Shown here piece after piece: positions 39,078 through 50,789 of a stretch of DNA of 64,000 nucleotides. The notes beneath the pieces are model-generated. The model was not told the origin of the DNA and did no database searches. It worked only from the letters and a program-made list of their open reading frames with translations. Positions within the stretch are counted from its first letter, which is position 1. Each line of letters opens with the position of its first letter. This DNA is from Dipylidium caninum (taxonomy: Eukaryota; Platyhelminthes; Cestoda; Cyclophyllidea; Dipylidiidae). A program made the translations under genes and the position numbers. The stretch spans positions 496,001 to 560,000 of the forward strand of contig QEYB01001427.1 in the NCBI GenBank assembly GCA_017562135.1. Reading direction: 5' to 3'.

Positions 39078-39748
39078 TTAATCCCTGTCCACATTCTACC
39101 CCTCGTATTTCCATAAACCCCATCGGTAAACCTTCATGGTATCCTCGAATGCACTCTGACGGTAAGGTTCCACTCCTTCGATTTCGTGGCGAACGATTTA
39201 TTAAATCCGATCTGGTGATGCGTTTTGTGGATCAATTTAATGGTAAACCTGAAACTAGTCTGCTAACAGTCAGTGGTGAAGAAGCCTTTCACAACGCTTT
39301 AGCACTCTCTAATGAGCTGCTGGTCAACGTTATCGGATCTCATACTGTGACGACGCTTCATCCTCCGATGTAAACAAATTTTCTGCAGCCTGCAGCAAGA
39401 TTGAGGCCGCTATAAAAGGCCCCTTCCTCTGTGGCGATAGGGTCAGTCTGGCCGATAGGGCTCGGCCGGACTCCTTTCCTCAATGCCTGGCTTTTCGCCA
39501 AGCAACGTTTCACCTCTCTTAAGTCGGAAACGACTGAGAAAAGAGTTTTGACCGCCTTTCCAAAACTAATTCAGTACCGCGAAGAGATGTGTAGTCAACC
39601 CTACGTCATCGCTACGACCTACGAGGAAGGCGACTGTGTCGAACTTATGCAATTCTTCCGCACGAAAGATGCAACTGTTTGCTTTTGGTTACACTCATCC
39701 TTTGTTTCCTCCGATCCGCACCTCTCCAACTCCCTTTTATGCTTTTAG
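39078..39748 (+). pseudogene. omega-class glutathione S-transferase-like gene, frameshifted
   Basis: The order of motifs is that of omega GSTs: KPSWYPRMHSDGKVPLLRF (the substrate-domain loop with cis-Pro before strand 3), SDLVMRFVDQF, a helical stretch EEAFHNALALSNELL, then FSAACSKIEAAIKGPFLCGD and SLADRA, and finally PFLNAWLFAKQRF with ...TAFPKLIQYREEM. These lie in three different frames: one break falls near 39350 and another near 39455-39472, and no intron with matching phase repairs either. The N-terminal thioredoxin-fold part with the catalytic cysteine is missing or badly reduced (a CPHS occurs just upstream, with little between). Family role: glutathione-dependent thiol transfer and dehydroascorbate reduction. 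The surrounding single-copy genes are intact, so decay is more likely than sequence error. Confidence 0.6.
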
Positions 39749-39796
39749 TGATACATCCCATCCAATGCCGCCTGTCAACGCAGGATAGACTTACTA

Positions 39797-39802
39797 AATA
39801 AA
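39797..39802 (+). terminator. polyadenylation signal AATAAA after the GST-like remnant
   Basis: AATAAAGATG lies about 50 bases after the end of the last open frame of the GST-like remnant, in the right place for its 3' end. Confidence 0.5.
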
Positions 39803-41483
39803 GATGTCTTATCTCATTCCTTTCGTATGATACCGTCTATCATTGCCTAGGGTTCTCTTTTCAACTCTTCCTCTTCCTCACATATGGTTTGGTGAACTCG
39901 GAGAACTTGTTCACGCCCACCGCATGCATCAGGACTAAGAAAGGGTGGGCGTTTTGCTCCACGCCGATTGCTTAGTGGGTGCGGTGGGTGGGGAGGACGT
40001 CCATCCCATTGGAGGTAATAGATCGGTCGACAGGTATTGTACCTCAATTTCGGTCGCAGATAACACCTCTGAGGTCATCGCGCTTTACAGTGGGCATTTT
40101 TATGCCCTCTGGGCCGCCAGGCAAAGTACTTTTACATCTACCACTCGCAATTCATTCCTTGGGCGGGGTGAGGGTGAGTGGGTTAATAAATGGAAGTGGA
40201 GGATGTACGTATTACCTCGGATGTGTCCCACGTGTCGTGGGCGCACCACGTGTCCACAATGCATTCGAGCAGCACGGCGGAGAAATTCATAAAACTCGGT
40301 GTCTTATCGTACTGAGCACCACGCATAAGTGCGCTTCATCGGCTACTCGTGTCTGTGGTTTCTTCGTCTCTCATTCCACTTGTAATTCACTGAAAAGCTT
40401 CCTTCTACTCAATCGCGTCGTATAACGTGTTCGGAGGAATTGTGTGGGAATGGGGCTGGGAGGTGGGGTCGTGGTGCGGGAAATCGGAATACTCAAAGAG
40501 CAGGTTGCAAGACGCTATTTTTGCCAACTTTAGTCGTAAAATTGCGACTAGCCATCAGGCTGCGGTTGTCAGTGCCGTTTAAACAGAGAAGGCGGCCAAA
40601 ACGTTTGCCAGTCGCTTTAAATGCTGCTGTTATGCGCAGCTTTTTGGACAGCCCATATTACGTTTCCTATTCTCCCGCCCCACTCTCCCTCAACGCCCAT
40701 TCTTCTACCTCGTTCATTCTCTTCCTACTCAAACGAATAATTCACGTTGACAAAAAAAACGCCGTTGCCCTTGCGGTCGAAGTTAGAATCAGGTTATTTG
40801 CATTGAATCGCATTCGGTGGCACTTGACACTCCTCAATGTCCTCGACTGGTCGTTTGAGATCTGGTGTGGCAGAGGCGGCGGCAAAGTTTAGGAGAAAGG
40901 GGCGGTGCAACTTCGTGCCCATGTGTCGCAGACAACATTCAACTCTTTCTCGGGTTGCAGTTCATCTGACTTGCGTTCTTTCCCTCCTAACGCGTTCTGG
41001 GGATGACCGACTGTCTTTTATCGGATGTCCAAGGTGTCGCCTGGGATGAGCTGCCTCGCTACTCGGTCCGAAAACGAAATGTTTGCATGCCTATATACCT
41101 TAACGTAAACCATTTCTACTCCGAATTAGTGCAGTTGCGACAACAGCAAATATTTGGCATCGGACGATGCCGTCTTTTGTTTGACCAACTGCACACCTGT
41201 GGTTAGTTTTCACTGCGTTGCAAAATCATAGGATGATGAAATGTACGTTACTGTTCAAACGAGGGCCAGACTACCAATCCACTTCCCTAATAGCATAATT
41301 TTCGTTCCCACTGTAAGCAAACCTTGTTCTAAACTTCAGCTTTCACCTCTCAGAGCGAAGTAAGTCAAAGAGGTATACGAGAGCTTTGCCAATCGTGCTG
41401 TGGATGGGCTCTGCTCCTGCAATGACGACAAACCACAGACTGCTGAAGGATTGAGAAATGATTAGCAGAAAATGCGTCCCCAC
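39803..41483. other. no gene assigned; some splice-like open segments
   Basis: A plus-strand frame (39979-40425, 148 codons) has possible short introns: 45 nt from GGAG|GTAATA to GGTCGCAG near 40013-40057, and 34 nt from GGCGGG|GTGAGG to AAGTGGAG. The products differ by frame and match no family with confidence. A second open stretch (about 41003-41206, CMPIYLNVNHFYSELVQL) is also unassigned. Confidence 0.3.
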
Positions 41484-41730
41484 CTTTTATTGGCATTTCA
41501 TACTCGTTGTTTAACTCGTATTCCTTTCGCTCCAACTTCCACGTTGAAATGGTGGTCGAGATACACTGCTTGATCCTTCGGTCAATGTAGTACTGCTCTT
41601 TTTCCATCCATCTAACGTAATCGTGGCGCTGACTGGCTTCTTGTGTTTGTGGCTCGCGCTGACGACCTGGAAAGGAGAGGAGGCGGTAACCCCTACTTCG
41701 TGGATGCCAGTTTCTTAGGAAAGTAGTCAT
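41484..41730 (-). CDS. unidentified short protein segment, 5' exon(s)
   Basis: From ATG at 41730 the minus strand is open to a donor AAAAG|GTGGGG at 41484. A possible 30-nt intron (CGAA|GTAGGG ... CTTTCCAG|GTCG) lies after 12 codons; because it is a multiple of three without a stop, it may or may not be removed. The protein is hydrophilic and helical-looking, with YVRWMEKEQYYIDRRIKQC, STWKLERKEYELNNEYEMP. I do not recognise a family, and no downstream exon could be joined. Confidence 0.3.
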
Positions 41731-43631
41731 TTCTCTGTCTGATGAGCCTCTAAGGTAGCCTTAGTTAATGTGAGCCGCAGTGCGTATAGTCAGAAGGCAA
41801 AGGAAATCGAATCCCTTGAATTTTGCTCTTTCCTTGCAGAAGTGACAGACATCGGATTCCAGAGCCTTTGGATGTAAGCTGTTCCATTGGGATTCTAAGC
41901 AACCCACTCCTGGGACTGTTTCACAAGCTAGGGATGTATCCGTAATCCCCGAAACTGCCGCACTTTCTTTTCACCTAGGCCCAGACCCGTTCGTAGCTTC
42001 CATCCTGTCCACTGATGGCGGCCCCGCACTCTCGTGTACTTTGCGGACGTCAGCTCTACGACGTCGAGCCTCACTGATGCTTCAACGTGCCTTCCAAGCC
42101 CATAATTTGTCCGCTAAAGGATATTCAAACATCTCGCTTAAACAAGGATTTAGTACTGCCTAGATGATTAGGCTGCCAGCCCTCTTCTCCTTGTCACCCA
42201 ATTTGTTGGTGCGTACTGCGACGGAGAGAAACGCCTTCCTCCCTAACTTTCGCTTCGCCGCGGTATTGCGAAGACCCAATGTCGAGAAGCAGGCGGTACC
42301 GCCCTCGACCCTCCTCCCCCCTTTCCCCCGTCCTCTCCATATAGGCTCGCAGGAAAATTTTTCGTGCGGTTTTCGTTTGGGTGAAAATGGAAGAAACGAC
42401 GTTTATCTGCCAACCCACTCTCCAAATACGCCCACTCGGCAGCGGATTCAACGCGTAAGCTGAGGTCTTCATCCGTTATTTCCCACGACTGCCGTCTACT
42501 GGGTCCCTCGAGCAATGAGAGCGCCATGAAACAGGTCAATGAAGACGTCCTTGCAACTGCACTTAGCGATGCCGCGGATAGAATACGGGAAAACAAGTCA
42601 AGTCCCCGGTGTTGCGCGATCCCAATGTTAAATATGAAAACCGCAGAAACCGGAACTATAGTCCCGTGTCCACGACTGTGATAAGTGGTGTGAGGCAAAC
42701 CGAGCTTGCCGTTCAATACCTAGGCGTGAAGACCTTTTACCATCTTTGCAGATCGGGGTGTCGCAGTTAGGGAAAAAACCGCATGTAATCCGCATTGACG
42801 AAGGTCGTCCCGGCGAGTATTTTCGCATCTGGAAGGACCTGTCCGCCACACACATGTGGGAACACGCGAATTACGCTAGAATGTGACGCCATTTTACAAA
42901 ATATCTTTGGCCGATAGGTTTTCACCAACACTGATTGGTATCTGAACGGTGACTGAAATCTGGAGTGATTAAGCTCGGCGAGCATTTTATGACGGGAAGG
43001 GAATTAGATCAGAACAGGGTTGAGTCGACAGCGCCCACTAGTCGAGCCAAGACCCGTAATTTTTGTCCACAGCAAAGGAGTCTGATGACCACACCCCATC
43101 CCGATGATCACAGAGGGAATGCGTCGGTCCGAGCACCGAAAGTCTGCGCAACCGTAATAAGAATGGCTACCTGACAGTTGGCAGCGACTCGAAACACCCA
43201 GAAGCCATTGTCAGCTCATCGCGTTCAAAAACATCGCTGTTTCGAATGCAACAAGACCACGCTACTGATGATGAGCTTAAGTAAAGTAATTAAAGAAGAA
43301 GAAGCTTCCCCAAGCCGGCAGAACGCGCGTGCGTGTGTGTTGATGAGTGGCGTGGCAATGGTAACTAATATGGTTAGCAGGGCAAAGCAGTTCTACTCAA
43401 AATGAACAGAGTTCGCGCCATATCAGCCAACAAAGTGGCTGCTCTTTTAAACAGAGTATGGTGATAAAGTGATGCCAAGATGATGAGGCGCTTCATCATT
43501 CATCCAGATGCAAAGGAGGCAGATGAGTTGCACTTGCTCGCATTAGGGACGGAGTAAGAAGAGAAAGGTTTGACAATTGCCTGCGTGATGAAAAAAAATT
43601 AAGGAACTTAGTCAAAAAAGAGAAATCCAAC
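41731..43631. other. no gene recognised
   Basis: The longest open frames (minus 42716-42243, plus 42164-42463) overlap on opposite strands and show no domain. There is a small resemblance of NFSCGFRLGENG (42355 region) to a frame at 63600 (DFSCGLRLGCTG), perhaps an old interspersed repeat. No transposon features were identified. Confidence 0.4.
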
Positions 43632-46600
43632 TTAATCTAGCTTGAGTTGAACTGCAGCAGTGGAGGTAGTGGCAGTGCCCTTGTTCGGATTCGACTGTTC
43701 ATTCGATTCCTTTCTAATGTTATAGAGAGATAAAAAATACAATGGTTAAAGCTGACAAATGAAAAAAACCATTCCTACGTTCGAGAAGACAGTACAACTT
43801 GTTAATACAAAAACGAGTAATCAACGTTTCTAAGTAAATCCATAATGAAGGATGAACATACGCGGTTTCCTGTGAGGATGGAATGTTTTCTTCCGCCCAT
43901 CGTAGCGCCTCGTCCTAAATTGTCAAAGTATATCAAATCATAACACAGTGAGTAGCTTCTGAAGATTTGTGCATTAAGCCTAAATCGAAAAATGTGACCC
44001 ACCTCAGAGGCTACCTTGTCATTTTTTGCCCTGTCTTCCGCTTCATCACTTATACCTACAAGGAAAGGGCAATAGATCCAGACCAACACGAAAATCTGAA
44101 CAAATCACCTTTCCCTCCGTTGCCTTACGCTGTTCCACACTCTATACAAATCAGAAGTGGGAACATCTATCAAAACGTCTACACAAACTATTGGAGGAAG
44201 CAAGTTTGAAATGCCACCTTAAAATTTATTTAGTTTTCTTCACAGTCCCCCAAAAAGAGGAACATAATTTTTCTTAAGGAGGGTAATTGTTCTTAATATA
44301 ACCGGCACCGTGTGCATAGTGATGGCGTGAGAAAAAAAGTCGCCGAGAAGAGGACGATGTCAAAGGAATGAGTAAACACTCCTGACAGCCTATAAGAGGT
44401 TAAAAATTCCATCTTTTAGAGTTGTTTGTTGAACCTCGGTGCTTCATGAAGTATAAGTTTTCAAGGCGAATTTGTTGTGGTGTCCTAGTTCACACAAGAA
44501 AAAATCCAGATAAATACCCGTATACACATCAATAAAATTTTCAGAATTAACTCAAGCAGCAAATCTGCTTGTCGATAAAAGCAAAAGAAGAAGAGTCGGT
44601 GGCATATAAAAAGAGTATTTTTGAAGGATTCAAAAGGATTCTGAAGATCCGATATTCCAAATGTTGAAATTCTTCCCATATCCGCCATCAGTGTATCAAC
44701 GATCGGTTCATTTCCGATTCATTCAGAGACGAAATACTAAATGGACATCAGTAGATCGACAATGACAAAGTGAGGGCAAGTTTAGTGTCACCATCAGTAG
44801 CAATAAATACCAAATGGCGAGGGAAGAGATTAAGGCACGTCGCGCAGTCGGAACAGATATGTCGTGCCCCATGCTATCCAATCAAACCCCAGAGAAACAA
44901 GGTGACAGAATGACGCACCAGAAACGATGGCATCAATAAGGCGCTCCTCAAGGTCTTCGGGCGGCGGCTCGACATCGGGGTCGAGGAAAGCACTGCGTGC
45001 GTAGAGCCGATTGGTACTGCTTGGACGCCAAAGGATGACAATGGTCAATAGAACCACGTAGAAGAGCAATTGCCAGAAAGTCTCGTCAAACCAAATATAT
45101 CGCCAAGCCTAGAAATTGAAATACTCTTAAGCCGTAAGCTTCCCCCCTACCTCTGAATGACTGTGTTTCAATCATTCAATTCAATAACAATTTAATAAGC
45201 ATTTCTGATCTCAGCGGACTAACTTATAAAGTACAGGAACTGAGCATACCTTGGTGCAGGGCCTCCAATGCAAGAGGAAGATGGATGCGGACATGCAGAT
45301 AACGGAGACTGCAAAGAGATGGATGTTAGAGATAAGGGTATTCGATTTGGATAGCGGCAAAAATTTGTTCATCCTCATAAAAAAAAACTGTGACCAAAAC
45401 GCCAAGACCTCGAGGTAAATAACCCACTATTTGTTACAAAGAAATGAACACAACATTTCTTGATAAAAAATCTCAGTGGTGGCGTACCCAGTAACTGGGC
45501 TGCTTATTCAGGAAGGGGTCTACTTAATAACCCCATATTTCAAGCAAAAAATCACGTTGAAGCAAGTTTCGATGGAAGTTGGACTTCAAATTCAGAGTAA
45601 GTCAATAATAAATTATTGTATTTACAATCGTTGTGTGAGGATTACGAAAATCTATAAGTGCAAGCAGTTATACCTCCCCCTTGATTAGGTACAGATTGAT
45701 AAACATTACTGAAACCGGTCATTGTAAGTGTTTCAACAAATATACAAAGCTGAATACAGTAAGCGGCACTATGGTAGACGGAAAAGGAATGCGATGGCGT
45801 TAACTTATACAGAAAATACGAAACATGACAGAGGAAAATGTTGAGATCATCCACCCACGACTTTAACGTAGGTGCTTAAGAAGAGGATATACTAATTCTC
45901 AATAAAGGGTAAACAGAATATGAATGGATACTTACCAACAGCCACAGCAATGAGGAGAGCGGAAAAAATGCGATAAAGACGATATTTGACTTTGTTCCGT
46001 CGCATACGTGTTTCTCGCAGGGTGGATACGAGGTATGAAAAGCTCCACCAGAGAATGGCCATATCGACAGCAATCATGGGCAGACCACCAAGGAGTATAG
46101 TGAGGGAAGGCTTAAAACGCGGTTGAAAGGCACGCAGACCGCCATCAAGGAGGCAACAAACGAGATAGGCAACACACATCCACACGATGCGCCGGTAGGT
46201 TGTCCCTAATCGAGATTTGGTGATGCCATACCTAACAGAGGAAAAGACAATCTAGTCAGTGGCGATTGAGGAAAAGAGGACGTATGAAGGCGAGAGGATA
46301 AAGTAGTAAATAACAAAGAGCGAAACGTTAAGATGATAAAGCTCAGAAAGCAACTGTTAATGAGGCGTTAAAGACAGGATCAGGTGAGACGGAAAGAGTC
46401 ATTGGAAAAACGTTCTAGATTTAAAAAAAGGAAAAGGGCCGAGAGTAAAAGACGAGTGAAGAAAAGGATACAAGACAGCAAAAGGAAAAGGTAAGGGAAA
46501 TTTAGTCTAATGAAGCAGTGAAGAAAAATTTAGCGAAGAAAAAGGCTTTCATCTGATGGAAAATAAAGAATTAGGCGGAAATAAGAGATAAATGCAGAGG

Positions 46601-47953
46601 GTGGAATGAGTGTAACAAAGATTAGAGAAGAAATAAACGGAAAAGTGAGGCTATGCAAAGAGTGGAAAGAAAAAATGGCAATGAGGAAAATGAAACAAAA
46701 TCGTAGATGAAAATCAATGCGAAACAAAGATGTAGATTTAATGAGCATCAAAATGAGTAAGAATATGGAGTGAGGAAAAAAGATTAAGTGAAATTCAAAA
46801 ATAGGAATAAAGGCTACAAAACAAATGAGAAATAGTAAATGCAGAAGCATAGAAAATGGAAATAAATAATGAGGGGAATTACGTCGGCGTATCAGTTACA
46901 TAGAATAACGAAGTACTCTAAAACGATGACGGACTGACCCAATACACACAACGAGGAGAAGAAATCGAGCCAAAGTGCGCTTCAAGCAACTGATAACGAG
47001 AGCAAAAATAAGAGCACTTTTAATGATAACGCCGGTTCGATTTAAAGACTCATAGAGCCCAAAGAGAGTGAGATGTTCGATAAGGCCAATAATAATCATA
47101 AGTGTGATATAATACTGAATTCGAAGAAGGTCTTTCCAGTGGTAGAAAGTGAAAATCAACCAAAGGAAGCCAAGGAGCGCATAGGCCAGTGAAAGGATTC
47201 CAGAAAACTAAAACGATCAAAAATGAGACGTAACACTAAAAGTCTTACAGTTCGAAGTGGGAATTCAATGGCTGATAGATATCCGTAAGTGGAATTTATA
47301 TCAGCAACGACCTGAACTAATTGAAAATCTGATAAAAAACGTTCGACTTTACATACCATCAAAGTTCAAAGGGCATTCACTTGGTTCTTTACATCGAACT
47401 GATACCACACTCATTTGAGAGCCTGATCGCGCGATTTTCGCGCTAATAGCCTGCAAGAAATAGCCGAGTAATTAACCAAAAGTAGTTGCAGAAAGAAACC
47501 ACTGAGTGACATACCATAGGCTCCGTAGGAGAGCATTTGCCTATTTTCTCCTCTTTGCCAATGTTTTGCGTAGTTAAGCCGGATCCAAGGCTCATCGTGA
47601 GCGACGAGTCGTCAACGTTCTCAAGGATAAGACTTAAATAATACCACTAACCTGTTTGACGTCGCCAAATGCATCGGCGCATTCGGACCAAAATATAGAA
47701 AGCATCAGGTTTATTTGCTGTGAAGTCGAGCAAAGCACTAAATAAAGAAATATTTACGTCGTTAACCGTTACCCTTAACATTCACGGTAGTGTCTTCGAA
47801 AACTGATTTAGGTAAAACCAGATACGAATCCTAGATAGTATAAGGTCAAATATACTACAGTACCAACGGCGTGTCAACTTCCCAATGCCCAAGTTCCGGA
47901 GCGGCCACAGCGCAGGTACAATAAAATAAGCACGCTAAGAAAAACTTCCACAT
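43632..47953 (-). CDS. TMEM87: TMEM87-type GOLD-domain seven-transmembrane protein
   Basis: Thirteen exons splice with every phase matching: 47953-47864, 47830-47773, 47737-47652, 47619-47515, 47450-47357, 47316-47249, 47207-46939, 46231-45936, 45308-45250, 45108-44919, 44055-44003, 43914-43862 and 43713-43632 (1503 nt, 500 aa; human TMEM87A/B have about 555). A signal peptide (MWKFFLACLFYCTCAVAA) is followed by a luminal GOLD-like domain (PKSVFEDTTVNV, INLMLSIFWSECADAF). The seven-helix part has YGYLSAIEFPL, FTFYHWKDLLRIQYY, SCLKRTLARFLLL, IGYGITKSRLGTTYRRIVW, RRNKVKYRLYRIFSALL and FWQLLFYVVLLTIVILWR-PSSTN. The C-terminal cytosolic motif is DEALRWAEENIPSS, as in the family. Known role of the family: Golgi-to-endosome and retrograde trafficking, with a reported mechanosensitive conductance. 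Seven introns are 32-64 nt; the long ones flank exon 8 and exons 10-11. No lesion was found. Confidence 0.95.
46240..46900 (+). other. long polypurine tract inside a TMEM87 intron
   Basis: For about 650 bases the plus strand is overwhelmingly A and G (for example GAGGAAAAGAGG, GAAAAGGATACAAG, AGGAAAAGGTAAGGG), so the transcribed gene reads polypyrimidine here. The tract fills almost all of the intron between exons 7 and 8 (46232-46938). A 106-codon minus-strand frame through it is a composition artefact rich in Phe, Leu, Ile and Ser. Confidence 0.8.
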
Positions 47954-48235
47954 CGTTCGGAACACAGACATATGGGGCACCGAAACGACACTTCAAGGGA
48001 TCCGGAGGTATTCAAAGCACTAAAAGCGGATCATAATGCGCTAAGACAAATGTGTGGATCCGCATATTTCAAACCACAATCATTTTTAATATACAAGAAA
48101 AATTATATTGTCATGTAATGACAAGTGACACTTGCAATTCTTTGTGTCACCCTAAAAATTAAAATACTATTATTTTCTAAGTTAAAAAACATGTATTGTT
48201 TTATATATTTGTTAAATATGTTTGTTTACCTTGCA
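47954..48235. other. gap between the TMEM87 start and unit B; probable TMEM87 promoter side
   Basis: A short AT-rich gap between divergently placed genes (TMEM87 on minus, RNASEH2B copy 2 on plus). It may contain the TMEM87 promoter. No defined element is visible. Confidence 0.4.
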
Positions 48236-48408
48236 TAATAATTTCTTTTAATGTCTTTTCACTTGGCATCTCGACCTTGGCAAAAACTTTGAGTGTTTGA
48301 GGGTACCAAATTTGCGGTCGGCGAGTTGGTGGCATCTCGTGTTCGTTCGTCGGCGCATTTTCCTTCGCCAACATTTCCTTTGCATATATTTGAATTAGCT
48401 AGAAGCAA

Positions 48409-49893
48409 TGAATAATTTGCGAATGATGTTCTTACCTGACTCCCCGTCTGTTCTTAACAGACATTCCAACACAGATTCACGCTGCCCATTAATGCGAACC
48501 TCAAGGTGTCTTCGCCTTTCTCATCCTCGATCAGGCAATAGTTCTCTTTATCATTGTGTGATTCAGGGAAGAAATGTTTCTATGTGATTTCTGAAGATTT
48601 CGTTCATATATTTGAGATTAAAAAAATTGAACTTCCATGGAGGTCACTCTTCGTCGGCAGCCAGATTTCGAAATGTGGTGACATTTTTGTCCTATCACCC
48701 GTGAACGTTATTTTCCTGTTCATTCCTGCATTACTTGAAATGGACAAATATACTACTGTTGATGTCCTTGCTAGATCGGACGGTTCACCCGGTTATCCGG
48801 AAATCTTCTTGGATCACATTTTTGATAGGCTTTGTGTGATTTGTGAGTCCAAAGGTACGTATTTTCTGTTAGTATATGCTTACCTTGTAGTTACGTGCGG
48901 GTTTAGGGTACTTCGCTTGAACGAGACCAAACTGATGCAGTGGCTTGAGACGCGAGTCAGCAGGATTTTCAAAGCAGTCGGTCTTATTTCGCATCCTCCT
49001 CAAGTATCTCAGTTAGAAAACATTTTGTCGGCCGAATGTTATGATTGTATCGCAGTACCATTACTTCCCGAGGGTTCGTCATGTTCTCATGATAAGTCTC
49101 ACCTTCCAAACACTTTGTCTATTCGTAACACTTAACATGTGTAGTGCTACTTTGACAATAATGAGGGTTGATTTTTTTGATGCAGATTTGTACAGTGCAT
49201 CCTAGTTTAACGCTATCTTTCTTTATTCGTTCGTGTATGTAATATTTCTTATATCTACGAGTTTCCGACTTTTCCTAAACGAATTTATATCTTCTGAAAA
49301 GACTTGAGTGTGAGTGGATATGGCCTGTGGCATTCATTTCTCTATTCCCTTCATTCCTCAAGCCTCCGTATCCTTATCCAGGATGTCGCCTGCAACTTGG
49401 ATAGTTCAGCCCTTAAAAGTCTTGCGTTCAAAATAATCGCTGATATGCTTCCGTTCACATTAATTGATAAGTTGTTCAGTACTCGGGGGCTCGTTTCTCT
49501 GCCTCCAGAGGGATAAAGAACCAGTTTCCTACGATAAAGATCGAAACAGGGCATCCTAATGCCTTGACAAATAACAGTTCTTTGAGTGCGTTCTCCTCTA
49601 AGAGATACCTGTTCTTTGAAGCCATTTGTGGTAAGTTTACTTCTGTCTATTACTAATTATGTTTGGTGAATGAGATGATTTACTCTGTTTTACAGACTCC
49701 ATCTGCTGTGATGTCAAAGCGAATGAAAATGGCAAGAGGTACGAGGTCAATCACTGTTTTTTTTTCTGGCAACAACTAGTTGGATCACTGGAGTCTGTTT
49801 TGCTGTGCAGCTGGAGTAGAAGAGACGCTGCTGCAAATGTATGTCTACGATTATTGTGGTCAGTCGCACTTGGCCATAAGCTCTGATAACTGA
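48409..49893 (+). pseudogene. RNASEH2B: RNase H2 subunit B, copy 2 (C-terminal exon broken)
   Basis: This copy is good where the left copy is bad. An exon from a CTTAACAG acceptor (RFTLPINANLK) joins across a 36-nt intron (AAG|GTGTCT ... GGCAATAG) to FSLSLCDSGKKCFYVISED, FVHIFEIKKIELPW, LFVGSQISKCGDIFVLSP and DHIFDRLCVICESK. A following exon has LNETKLMQWLETRVSRIF. These match the barrel and linker of RNASEH2B with correct spacing (SG-x6-Y...FEV in human). The next exon (about 49380-49630) has single-base additions relative to the left copy, giving TAA right after SLPPEG (49514-49516), and one base lost near 49396. The basic-tail exon and last exon (stop 49891-49893) are kept. As assembled it encodes only the N-terminal two thirds. 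Confidence 0.7.
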
Positions 49894-50789
49894 ATACATG
49901 GCATCTGTTTTCCCTAGCGGTAATGGAGTGTGAGGAGGGGCTTCAGTGCCCCTCAGTGTGTGGGAGCAGGTTTGATCAGCAGTAGAAGGTCGATTGGGCA
50001 AATGTGATGACTTAATGTGGGTACGGACGCACAGATAGTATGTCGGGTGGGAATGGTGTTGCGAAGGGCGCAGAGCAGATCAATGTGTGCGTGCGTTGGG
50101 CGCGGGCATAGTTTTTACGGAGGTAAGGCAGGCATTCGCGGTGGGAAGTGGATGCCCGATGAGTGGATGAGCATGGAGCGTTGGTTTCTGGCGGTTGGGA
50201 GACCGGAGTGGACGGCGCCATGGTTAATGGAAGGGTGAGGCCTCTGCAAGTGTTTCCTGTGATTAAGAGTTGGTTGCATTGTAAATTTCGGTTAATGTGC
50301 AAGTGAGTGTAGCGCGTACTGTCTTGAGTTTACTTAAGGGGATTTCTAAACGTGCATTTTCCTCGGGTAATACGGGGAAAATTTTGCAGTACAAATAAGG
50401 TTTGGTTGGGAGATTTTGCTTGTCTTAGCATAATGTAGGCTACTTCACGCGCAACTGTTCAGATTCTGAGGATGTTTCACAGATGGTTTGCCTTTCGATT
50501 TGCGTTGAGGGAGCATCTGCGGAATATGAAAAATGAATGACATTCTCACAGGTATTTAGTTAGATGAAAATGGTAAATGTTTGCTGGTAGGCGAGATACT
50601 GATGAAAAATTGTTCAAATCAGAGTGATGTCTGTTTTTGCAATTCTAGAGTGGACATGTCGCATAATTTGCGTTGACATTACAATGTCTTTAAATTACTC
50701 ACCTACAGTTTGGGTAATAATATTGTCTTTGACAAAGTTCTTTGTTTTAGATCACTCTCTGCTGTGGGGGCAGATATGGTGAAAACCCT

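Noticed and set aside
39945..40425. Frames resembling a SOSS-B/hSSB1 OB-fold protein (VADNTSEVIAL, GGEIHKT)
   Set aside because: The suggestive pieces lie in different frames, alternative short introns change the reading, and the conserved PGD-I-RLT core is not found in one frame. Too weak to call.
42164..42716. Overlapping open frames on both strands suggesting a transposon remnant
   Set aside because: No catalytic motif of reverse transcriptase, integrase or transposase could be found. Only a short resemblance to 63600 was noted.
46530..46850. 106-codon hydrophobic minus-strand frame
   Set aside because: It lies wholly in the polypurine intron of TMEM87. Its Phe/Leu/Ile/Ser composition follows from pyrimidine-rich DNA.
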